The position numbers and the translations under genes are program-made. From JACOND01 sp051011135 (GTDB lineage: Bacteria > Bdellovibrionota > Bdellovibrionia > Bdellovibrionales > UBA1609): a stretch of DNA of 5,855 nt. The stretch is from positions 1 through 5,855 of the forward strand of contig JBPCUO010000016.1 of assembly GCA_051011135.1 (NCBI GenBank). Direction: 5' to 3'. Below, piece by piece: positions 1 to 5,144 of this stretch (its first letter is position 1; every line of letters begins with the position of its first letter). The notes beneath the pieces are model-generated. The model saw nothing but the letters and a program-made list of their open reading frames with translations, was not told where the DNA came from and did no database searches.

Positions 1-96
1 ACTATATCCTAGGTCTTTTTTAGCGGGAGCTTGAGCTTTTGTTGATCCATAAACTTCCCAAGACAATAATAAAAAAAGCAAAAGAAAGGCACGCAT
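1..96 (-). CDS. Secreted or periplasmic protein, N-terminus only (runs off the left edge)
   Basis: Reading leftward from an ATG at 96-94, 32 codons are open to the window edge. The peptide starts MRAFLLLFLLLSWEVYG, then STKAQAPAKKDLGYS. This is a classic Sec signal peptide: a short basic start (Arg2), a run of Leu/Phe, then small or polar residues, with likely cleavage after VYG or AQA. The mature part begins with an Ala/Pro/Lys-rich stretch, often a flexible linker. The start is supported by the signal peptide and a promoter-like pair just upstream; the SD site is weak (GGAA about 8 bases before the ATG). The family cannot be told from 32 residues. I see the signal peptide directly; export is inferred. 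Confidence 0.6.
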   Translation of the reverse strand, partial: MRAFLLLFLLLSWEVYGSTKAQAPAKKDLGYS

Positions 97-108
97 AATT
101 TATTTCCA

Positions 109-138
109 ATAATAATGCTTTATAGAAAAGGAGTTCAA
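109..138 (-). promoter_or_regulatory. Putative sigma70-type promoter for the partial secreted-protein gene
   Basis: On the minus strand, TTGAAC (138-133) and TATTAT (114-109) are separated by 18 bases. The -10 matches the consensus at 5 of 6 positions and the -35 at 4 of 6. The predicted start near 102 would leave a leader of only about 6 bases before the ATG at 96. In DNA this AT-rich, such matches also arise by chance. Confidence 0.35.
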
Positions 139-159
139 TAGATTTATTGGCATTTAGAC

Positions 160-405
160 TTATGCTTTGAGCTCGATTTTAGTCGCTTTTTTGATAAGAA
201 ATTTTTCTTTTTTAAAATTAAGTTCAGCAACCCGATTTATACATGCTAAAAAGAGCATAATGTTGCATCACATAAAGAATGCTTTTAAGTCTCTTTTTTT
301 CAATAAAAGGCTGTTTTCCATTTTATTTGTCAGAGAATTTAAGATTTTAAACTGGCTTTTAGCAGTTTTATCTTCTAAGAAATAATTTTGGCAAAATAAA
401 AACAT
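160..405 (-). pseudogene. Doubtful small reading frame broken by one in-frame TGA
   Basis: On the minus strand an ATG at 405-403 opens a frame of 45 codons ending in TGA at 270-268. The same frame then stays open for 35 more codons to TAA at 162-160. The translation is Lys/Leu/Asn-rich and charged: it includes EDKTAKSQFKILNSLTNKME before the TGA and NRVAELNFKKEKFLIKKATK after it. It lies in the same orientation as the secreted-protein gene to its left, 63 bases away. I recognise no family. It could be a decayed small gene or simply AT-rich non-coding DNA; no SD site supports the ATG. The opposite strand is also open for about 72 codons from a TTG, but that product is less protein-like. Confidence 0.2.
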
Positions 406-412
406 AGATAGA

Positions 413-456
413 AGATAACGCTTACTTCCTTAAGAATTGACAAGCTTCTGTTATCT
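413..456. repeat. Interrupted inverted repeat overlapping the porin promoter
   Basis: AGATAACGCTT (413-423) can pair with AAGC (442-445) and GTTATCT (450-456), giving 11 base pairs with a 4-base bulge (TTCT). The right arm overlaps the last base of the porin gene's TTGACA box and covers the spacer behind it, so it could be an operator. It could equally be chance symmetry. Confidence 0.3.
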
Positions 457-465
457 ATATTAACT
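437..465 (+). promoter_or_regulatory. Promoter of the porin gene
   Basis: A perfect -35 box TTGACA lies at 437-442. The -10 is less clear: TTAACT at 460-465 gives the ideal 17-base spacing, while TATATT at 456-461 is a better match but only 13 bases away. The start of transcription would be near 470, leaving a short leader that contains the strong SD site. Confidence 0.5.
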
Positions 466-482
466 AGTTTCAAAAGAATATA

Positions 483-490
483 AAGGAGGT
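483..490 (+). promoter_or_regulatory. Near-perfect Shine-Dalgarno site of the porin gene
   Basis: AAGGAGGT lies 5 bases before the ATG at 496. It is the strongest ribosome binding site in the window, fixes the start codon and suggests high expression. Confidence 0.85.
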
Positions 491-495
491 TTTTT

Positions 496-1473
496 ATGTT
501 TAAGAAATATATTCTTACGCTTTCAGTGATACTAAGTTTCGGTCTATTGGGCGAAGCACAAGCTGATATGCATGGCGATGAAGCCAGTGGTTTTAGTGGG
601 TCTTTTGAACTTAAGTACAAAGGTGACTTAGGGGATTTAGGTAATGTAGATGGTTTCACAACTCGAGTTCGCGCAGGCTGGGCTGGTGAAGTGAACGACA
701 TGGTTATGTGGAAATTAGGTTTAAGTTCTGACATTGAAAAGCGTTTCGGTGGATATGAGCTTAATATCATGTACTTAGAACAAGCTTATGTTAAGTACAT
801 GCCGATGGATGGTCTTAGTGTTAAAGCTGGTAAATTCGGATGGCATCCTAGTTTTGCAAAAACTGGTGTTCTTTACGATGACGATTTATACGCAGAAGGT
901 GTTGTTGCTAAATATAAGTACGATGCTTACTGGGCTAAAGTTGCTGTTGTAAATCTAACTGATGAATACAGTGGACCTTTCAGTTCTGGTGCTGTTGTAA
1001 AAGCAATGGTTGGAACTAAACAAAATGTTGCTGGCCTTAGTGTAAAAGCTAAAGTTGGTTCCATGTATGACGGTCTTTTTGGCGGTAATGGTTTAGCTTT
1101 AGCAACTGCTGGAGTTCATGTTGGTGTTCCTCATTTAGGAATTCCAGTGAGCGTTAGCGGAAACTACATCACTGATGTTAGCGATCCACTTACAAACGAT
1201 ACTTATACTGTTGGTGTTAATGTTAATGAAGGTAATGCGGTTAACAATGTGAGTGTTGGAGTTAATTACTACAACATTAACAATGGAACTTGGTCTTTGG
1301 ATGTTGTAGATACTGATTATGTAAAAACAAATTCAGACACGACAGGTGTTGCTGCTAGAGTTCAATACAATGCTTGGGAAAATTCTAATCTTGTAGTGAA
1401 ATATGCTTACTCTCTTGATGGCACTGCATACGACCCAAACAATATCGTAGGCGAATTGACTTTTAACTTCTAA
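496..1473 (+). CDS. Outer-membrane porin-like beta-barrel protein
   Basis: This 325-residue protein begins with a clear Sec signal peptide (MFKKYILTLSVILSFGLLGEAQA, given as residues 1-23) with cleavage expected at AQA|D. The mature part is rich in Gly, Val, Tyr, Asn and Thr and shows alternating short strands such as GLSVKAGKFGWHP (about residues 105-117) and VVAKYKYDAYWAKVAVV. It ends ...GELTFNF with a C-terminal Phe, the usual recognition signal for insertion by the BamA (outer-membrane assembly) machinery. There is no Cys and no hydrophobic helix after the signal. The likely role is a passive diffusion channel in the outer membrane; the substrate is unknown and I cannot place it in a named porin family. 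It has its own promoter, a strong SD site and a terminator, so it is probably monocistronic. It is less AT-rich than its surroundings, as expected for a highly expressed gene. Confidence 0.8.
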   Translation: MFKKYILTLSVILSFGLLGEAQADMHGDEASGFSGSFELKYKGDLGDLGNVDGFTTRVRAGWAGEVNDMVMWKLGLSSDIEKRFGGYELNIMYLEQAYVKYMPMDGLSVKAGKFGWHPSFAKTGVLYDDDLYAEGVVAKYKYDAYWAKVAVVNLTDEYSGPFSSGAVVKAMVGTKQNVAGLSVKAKVGSMYDGLFGGNGLALATAGVHVGVPHLGIPVSVSGNYITDVSDPLTNDTYTVGVNVNEGNAVNNVSVGVNYYNINNGTWSLDVVDTDYVKTNSDTTGVAARVQYNAWENSNLVVKYAYSLDGTAYDPNNIVGELTFNF

Positions 1474-1495
1474 TTATTATTAGTTAAGTAAATTT

Positions 1496-1532
1496 AAAAA
1501 GGCCTGTGAGGAAACTCATAGGCCTTTTTTTT
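1496..1532 (+). terminator. Rho-independent terminator of the porin gene
   Basis: A 10-bp stem (1501-1510 with 1515-1524, one G-U pair) is closed by a GAAA tetraloop and followed by eight T residues (1525-1532). Five A residues precede the stem, so it may also work weakly in reverse. It starts 22 bases after the porin stop codon. Confidence 0.93.
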
Positions 1533-1545
1533 ATCTTCCTTTTTC

Positions 1546-1574
1546 TTGACCCTTTATTAATAAACAGCAAAGAT
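1546..1574 (+). promoter_or_regulatory. Possible weak promoter of pyrC
   Basis: TTGACC (1546-1551) matches the -35 consensus at 5 of 6 positions. At 17 bases spacing the -10 is only AAAGAT (1569-1574). The upstream terminator means pyrC needs its own promoter in this 50-base gap. The predicted start lies at about 1581, right at the ATG, which fits the absence of an SD site. Confidence 0.35.
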
Positions 1575-1581
1575 AGCATGT

Positions 1582-2934
1582 ATGTTTGATGTGATAATTA
1601 AAAATGGAAATTGCCTTTTAAGTGATCCCAAAAATCCAGATCGCATCCTGGAAGAAAAAGTAGATATAGGGATTCGAGATGGATACATTCAAGAAATAGG
1701 TTCTTTATCTAAATCTCAAGCCTCTCAAGTTCTTTCTTTTCCTCATCTTCATATTTTGCCAGGCTTGATAGATAGCCAAGTTCATTTTAGACAACCAGGG
1801 TTGGAATATAAAGAAGATATAGAGCACGGATCTTTAGGCGCTATTAAAGGAGGTATCACTGCATTTTTTGAAATGCCAAATACAAAACCTCCTACAATGA
1901 ATCAAGAAGCTTTAGATGTAAAAATAAATCTGGCTCAACAAAAAAGTTATTGTGATTTTGCTTTTTATTTAGGAGCAGCAAAAGAAAACGCATCTCAACT
2001 TAATGAAATAGAAAACAAAGAGTTTTGTTGCGGGGTTAAAGTTTTTCTTGGAAACTCAACAGGAAACTTAGCGGTTGATGATGAAGACACTTTAAACATC
2101 GTTATGAAAAATCGTAGACGAATGACATCGATTCATTCCGAAGATGAAAAGCGACTTGTTGAAAGAAAACATTTTTCAGAGCAAAAACCCCACCGAGCTC
2201 ATAATCATGCCGTATGGAGAGATGCAACTTCTGCTCTTTTATCAACAAAAAGAATTGTAGGCTTAGCTCGAAAATACCAGACTCCTCTTCATATCCTTCA
2301 TGTCAGCACTAAAGAAGAAATGGATTTTTTAAAAAATCATAGAGATCTTGTTTCTGTAGAGGTGACACCTCAACACCTTACTTTATTTGCTCCTGATTGT
2401 TATGATCGCTATGGTTCTTTTGTTCAAATGAATCCTCCCATTCGAGATAAAAGTCATCAGGAGGCTTTATGGAAGGCTTTACAAAAGGGATGGGTTGATA
2501 TTATCGGCTCCGATCATGCTCCTCATACCAAAGAGGAAAAAGAAAAACCTTATCCTCAATCTCCTTCTGGTCTCCCAGGGACTCAAACTCTTTTACCTTT
2601 AATGTTGAATCATGTTCATAATAAAAAATTAGATTTAAAAACTCTTGTAAAACTTTTAGCGCATAATCCTGCCAGAAGATTCAAAGTTAAAGATCAAGGA
2701 CAAATTAAAGTGGGGCATCGTGCTCATTTTACAGTGGTTGATTTAAAAGCTAAAAAAACGATTGAATCCAAGTGGCTTGCTAGTAAATGTGCTTGGTCTC
2801 CTTTTGAAGGATGGTCTGTAATGGGCTGGCCTGTTGCAACTCTTCTTTATGGAAAAACGGTTGTTCAAGAGGATGAATTACTTTGTCAAAAACCTTTAGG
2901 TCAAGGTATAGGCTTTACAGATCTTTCTTTATAA
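1582..2934 (+). CDS. pyrC: Dihydroorotase (alphaproteobacterial variant)
   Basis: This 450-residue protein is a full-length cyclic amidohydrolase that interconverts N-carbamoyl-L-aspartate and L-dihydroorotate, the third step of de novo pyrimidine synthesis, in the cytoplasm. Visible motifs: DSQVHFRQPG (64-73) with the first metal ligand region and the substrate-binding Arg70; EMPNT (97-101); GVKVF with Lys153, the expected carbamylated bridging lysine; HSEDE (185-189); LHILHVS with His240; QMNPPIRD (282-289); and GSDHAPH (309-315) with catalytic Asp311. The first His of the usual HxH motif is Gln66, which is normal for this subfamily. The WSPFEGW...GWP segment near the C-terminus is also typical. 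The start is fixed by family alignment (MFDVIIKNGN); there is no clear SD site. No other pyrimidine gene is adjacent. A degraded in-frame copy of its last codons follows the stop. Confidence 0.93.
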   Translation: MFDVIIKNGNCLLSDPKNPDRILEEKVDIGIRDGYIQEIGSLSKSQASQVLSFPHLHILPGLIDSQVHFRQPGLEYKEDIEHGSLGAIKGGITAFFEMPNTKPPTMNQEALDVKINLAQQKSYCDFAFYLGAAKENASQLNEIENKEFCCGVKVFLGNSTGNLAVDDEDTLNIVMKNRRRMTSIHSEDEKRLVERKHFSEQKPHRAHNHAVWRDATSALLSTKRIVGLARKYQTPLHILHVSTKEEMDFLKNHRDLVSVEVTPQHLTLFAPDCYDRYGSFVQMNPPIRDKSHQEALWKALQKGWVDIIGSDHAPHTKEEKEKPYPQSPSGLPGTQTLLPLMLNHVHNKKLDLKTLVKLLAHNPARRFKVKDQGQIKVGHRAHFTVVDLKAKKTIESKWLASKCAWSPFEGWSVMGWPVATLLYGKTVVQEDELLCQKPLGQGIGFTDLSL

Positions 2935-3033
2935 AAATATTTATTTCTAGCTGCTGGGTTTTGCAAATTTTCTTTAGGGCAGGGTATCGGCTTTGCAAAT
3001 TTCTTTTTTAAATTTAAATTTAAAATTAAATAG
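2935..3033 (+). repeat. Degraded in-frame copy of the pyrC 3' end
   Basis: After the pyrC TAA (2932-2934) the same frame stays open for 32 codons to TAG at 3031-3033. It contains a copy of the pyrC end: 2972-2997 matches 2894-2919 at 22 of 26 bases, exactly 78 bases (26 codons) downstream. The copied peptide is LGQGIGFAN against LGQGIGFTD in the real protein. Three of the four base changes are silent. A fainter third echo, GFCKFSL, lies between them (2956-2976), resembling GFTDLSL. The final part is simple TTTAAA repeats. No terminator for pyrC is visible here. Confidence 0.8.
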
Positions 3034-3145
3034 CTTCAGTTTCTAAATTAAATTTAAATAGTTTTAAATTTAATAATTCTAAATTTCTTCTAAGGAGTTG
3101 TAAATTTAATTTAAACAGTTTTAAATTAAATAACTTTAAACAGCT
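3026..3145 (-). repeat. Degraded in-frame copy of the lipoprotein gene 3' end
   Basis: Reading on past the lipoprotein stop (3148-3146) in the same frame, 39 codons are open to TAA at 3028-3026. The stretch holds a second version of the gene's end. Bases 3085-3106 are identical to 3184-3205 over 22 bases (peptide NLQLLRR), 99 bases apart. Bases 3031-3050 nearly match 3151-3170 (peptide ETEAI-stop against ETEVI-stop), 120 bases apart. The copy is 7 codons longer than the original. A nested repeat is also present: 3101-3133 and 3044-3076 match at 30 of 33 bases and read LFNLKLFKLNL and LLNLKLFKFNL. Confidence 0.8.
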
Positions 3146-3568
3146 TTAAATAACTTCAGTTTCAAAATTATTTTTGTTTAATATTCTTCTAAGGAGTTGT
3201 AAATTAAAAGCATCCTTGCACATATCAATAAAATCATTTTTTATTTTAAAACCACTATTCACAATAGATACGGATAATTTTTTTGATTCTGCTTTTGTTT
3301 TTTGTAAAATATGAGATTTGTTCATTTTATCATAAAAAATTTCAATACTTTTAGGGCTGTAAGTTAGAAATTGGCATTCTGTTCTTATAGCATTTTGAAT
3401 TTTCGGATCGTAATGTAAGGCATTGATAATATCTCGTTTAGTAGGCGTGGTTGAACGGGAAGAGTAAGATGTATTTTGCTGATGAATCTCTTCTAAAAAA
3501 TTTATAAAATCTTGTTGCCCGTAACAACCTGTTATTAAAAATATAAATAATAAAAAAAATAATCTCAT
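3146..3568 (-). CDS. Small hypothetical lipoprotein
   Basis: This 140-residue protein starts MRLFFLLFIFLITGC, a type II (lipoprotein) signal peptide with lipobox ITGC and Cys15 as the lipidated residue. Tyr at the next position does not suggest retention in the inner membrane, so outer-membrane anchoring is likely. The mature part is mostly polar and probably helical (DIINALHYDPKIQNAIRTEC, then a Lys-rich middle and a basic C-terminus). Two more Cys residues (in RTECQF and DMCKDA) could form a disulfide. I chose the ATG at 3568-3566 because it gives a compact signal peptide. A GTG two codons upstream (3574) is the alternative, and AGGAG lies rather far upstream of both. No family is recognised. 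The 3' end is duplicated downstream. Confidence 0.65.
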   Translation of the reverse strand: MRLFFLLFIFLITGCYGQQDFINFLEEIHQQNTSYSSRSTTPTKRDIINALHYDPKIQNAIRTECQFLTYSPKSIEIFYDKMNKSHILQKTKAESKKLSVSIVNSGFKIKNDFIDMCKDAFNLQLLRRILNKNNFETEVI

Positions 3569-3684
3569 AACCACTTCTTTTTTTAGAAATCTCCTATAAG
3601 GCTTAATCGGTTGAATCTAAGATAAACTAAAAATTTCTATAAACTTTATTAATTGGCTTAGTTTATGCAAATTATTTGTATTTA

Positions 3685-4770
3685 TTATCCGCCGGGAGAA
3701 GGTGCCGCGTGGTTTAGCTCAGAAGGCAATGTAGGACGGTATCCGTTTTCTATTTGTTTAGGAGGGTGAGTGTTGTTTGGTTTAGATGTATCTAGATTTT
3801 TATACATTTCCATACGCTTATAACGCTCAAGAGTTTGTTTAATTTCATCTTCAATACTAATATTACGACCACTAGAATAACTTGGTTGTTTCGCTTTAAT
3901 TGGTCTCCATATTGCGTTGTAACCTGTATCTTGTGTTATTTTTGGTTTACCGGATGTAGGTAGCCATTCACCACTTAGCCAAATTCCATTTCTCCAAGTT
4001 CCCTTTTCCCAAATTCCTTTACGCCATTCTCCATTATCCCAAATTCCATTTTTCCAATGTCCATTATGCCAAGTTCCATTTTTCCAAAGTCCACCATATC
4101 GAGTTCCATTAACCCAGTTTCCATTATCCCACATTCCAGTTTGCCAAGTTCCGTTAAGCCAGTTTCCACTAAACCAGCGTCCCTTTTTCCAAGTTCCAGT
4201 ATACCAAGTTCCATCTTTCCAAACTCCATTTTCCCAAGTACCCTTATACCAAGTTCCTCTTTGCCAAGTTCCCTTTCTCCAAGTTCCGTTAAGCCAGTTT
4301 CCATTAACCCAGTTTCCATTTTCCCAAAATCCGCTTTTCCAATCTCCGTTAAGCCAAGTTCCCTTAAACCACATTCCCTTTTTCCAAATTCCCTTTTTCC
4401 AAGTTCCATCTTTCCAAAACCCGCTATGCCAAGTTCCATCTTTCCAAACTCCGTTTTCCCAATCTCCTTGATACCAAGTTCCGTTTTTCCAAAGTCCGTT
4501 TTTCCAAGTACCGTTATACCAAATTCCATGTTCCCAAGTTCCATTAACCCAAGTTCCTTCATGCCAAACTAAATTGCGAGATCTAGAAGTTATAAAGACA
4601 ATTGCGTTTTTTGTTTGAGCTTGTAAAAGCCAAGAAGGAGTCTCCTCAGGGCAGTTTTTATGAAATTCTTTAATGCTAGAAGGTTTAAAACAAAGATGGT
4701 TTACAGAAAGAGATTGAAAGCTAAACAAAGATGTTAGCAAAATAATTAAAAAATAAATTTTATGAAACAT
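3685..4770 (-). CDS. Secreted WxxGx pentapeptide-repeat protein
   Basis: This 361-residue protein has a signal peptide (MFHKIYFLIILLTSLFSF, cleavage likely near SLS at 20-22), a short N-terminal region to residue 68, a 200-residue array of 40 WxxGx pentapeptides (69-268), and a C-terminal region (269-361). The C-terminal region holds a predicted charged helix (about 304-326, EDEIKQTLERYKRMEMYKNL) and a Pro/Asn-rich tail ending PSPGG. I chose the ATG at 4770 because it puts the signal peptide at the very N-terminus. An in-frame ATG at 4872 would add 34 residues and overlap the likely promoters. Neither start has an SD site. Trp every fifth residue suggests a regular beta-rich fold with stacked aromatics, perhaps related in principle to MORN repeats or pentapeptide beta-helices; that is inference. 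Function is unknown; surface exposure, glycan binding or host interaction are guesses. Confidence 0.8.
   Translation of the reverse strand: MFHKIYFLIILLTSLFSFQSLSVNHLCFKPSSIKEFHKNCPEETPSWLLQAQTKNAIVFITSRSRNLVWHEGTWVNGTWEHGIWYNGTWKNGLWKNGTWYQGDWENGVWKDGTWHSGFWKDGTWKKGIWKKGMWFKGTWLNGDWKSGFWENGNWVNGNWLNGTWRKGTWQRGTWYKGTWENGVWKDGTWYTGTWKKGRWFSGNWLNGTWQTGMWDNGNWVNGTRYGGLWKNGTWHNGHWKNGIWDNGEWRKGIWEKGTWRNGIWLSGEWLPTSGKPKITQDTGYNAIWRPIKAKQPSYSSGRNISIEDEIKQTLERYKRMEMYKNLDTSKPNNTHPPKQIENGYRPTLPSELNHAAPSPGG
3967..4566 (-). repeat. 15-base tandem repeat array, 40 units, encoding WxxGx
   Basis: Forty consecutive 15-base units encode W-x-x-G-x with no insertion or deletion, and a 41st Trp follows. Gly is present in all 40 units. 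Trp is lost only in unit 32 (Arg, codon CGA at 4101-4099). The second and third positions are polar or charged (Lys, Asn, Glu, Asp) with occasional Tyr, Val, Leu or Phe. The fifth is most often Thr. Trp is always TGG. Because the period is a multiple of three, other frames on both strands stay open through the array. Confidence 0.97.
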
Positions 4771-4780
4771 ATCAAGATTA

Positions 4781-4854
4781 AGTATAATTAATTCGCTTTT
4801 ATTTGCAATAGTGGAGTAATCGATTTTATAAATTGTCTTAAATAAAGACTTCAA
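4781..4854 (-). promoter_or_regulatory. Two candidate promoters of the WxxGx gene
   Basis: The distal pair is TTGAAG (4854-4849) and TATAAA (4830-4825), 18 bases apart, which would give a leader of about 50 bases. The proximal pair is TTGCAA (4808-4803) and TATACT (4786-4781), 16 bases apart, which would start only about 4 bases before the ATG at 4770. Both lie inside the sequence that the longer start at 4872 would make coding, which favours the shorter protein. Confidence 0.4.
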
Positions 4855-4969
4855 TAGAAATAAACTAGACATTTTTCATAATTATTAATTTTAATAGTGT
4901 TTCAAAATGAGATTTTAAGAAGCTTTTTTTTATTTAAAACTTTAAGATTTTAAGACAAGAGAATAAGTC

Positions 4970-4997
4970 TTGATTGTTTAAATGGTCTTGATCTAAT
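4970..4997 (+). promoter_or_regulatory. Promoter-like pair in front of the candidate small RNA
   Basis: TTGATT (4970-4975) and TCTAAT (4992-4997) are 16 bases apart, matching consensus at 4 and 5 of 6 positions. Transcription would start near 5004, just before the structured segment. The sequence GTCTTGAT occurs twice here (4967-4974 and 4985-4992), overlapping both boxes. Confidence 0.35.
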
Positions 4998-5003
4998 CTC
5001 TAA

Positions 5004-5079
5004 GATAGGACTTGAAGCTGAGTCCCTCTCACTCTTAGGGTGTTCGGGCATAAAAGAGAAGTATTTAAGTCTTTTTTTT
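5004..5079 (+). ncRNA. Candidate small structured RNA of about 75 bases
   Basis: This gene-free stretch can fold into a closing stem of 10 pairs (5007-5016 with 5064-5073, including G-U pairs) that overlaps the start of an eight-T run (5072-5079), like an intrinsic terminator. Inside, CTCTT (5032-5036) pairs with AAGAG (5054-5058). GGACT (5008-5012) can instead pair with AGTCC (5021-5025), and CCCT (5024-5027) with AGGG (5037-5040), so two exclusive folds exist. A promoter-like pair lies just upstream. It could be a small RNA, an attenuator, or only a terminator. I do not recognise an RNA family. Confidence 0.35.
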
Positions 5080-5100
5080 AGATTATGTTATTATTTAATA

Positions 5101-5128
5101 TTGACAAGTAAACTAAATTAGTTTACTT
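5101..5128 (+). promoter_or_regulatory. Toxin-antitoxin promoter with a perfect palindromic operator
   Basis: Bases 5106-5128 are a perfect 23-base palindrome (11-base arms AAGTAAACTAA, one central base). It begins on the last base of a consensus -35 box, TTGACA (5101-5106), and fills the spacer to a weak -10, TACTTT (5124-5129). Antitoxins of this type usually bind such palindromes and repress their own operon, so this is most likely the antitoxin's operator. Confidence 0.7.
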
Positions 5129-5144
5129 TTATGAGGATCGTTTT

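Noticed and set aside
167..385. 72-codon plus-strand frame starting at TTG
   Set aside because: No SD site, a TTG start, no recognisable motif, and a Phe/Leu/Lys composition expected of AT-rich non-coding DNA or of the antisense of the minus-strand frame.
375..770. 131-codon minus-strand frame across the porin gene start
   Set aside because: It is antisense to the porin signal peptide and first strands and shows no features of its own.
3007..3070. AT-rich repeats (TTTAAA runs) as a replication origin or CRISPR-like array
   Set aside because: There are no DnaA boxes or regular spacers; the repeats are explained by the duplicated gene tails.
3975..4572. Long open frames overlapping the WxxGx array: 195 codons in another minus frame and 171 codons on the plus strand
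   Set aside because: A 15-base repeat keeps any stop-free frame open along its whole length. These products are monotonous (GKMELG-like or SSIFPS-like), have no signal peptide and no SD site, and the WxxGx frame alone has a signal peptide and a non-repetitive ending.
4771..4872. 34-residue N-terminal extension of the WxxGx protein from the ATG at 4872
   Set aside because: It would bury the signal peptide 35 residues inside the protein, has no SD site, and covers both promoter candidates.
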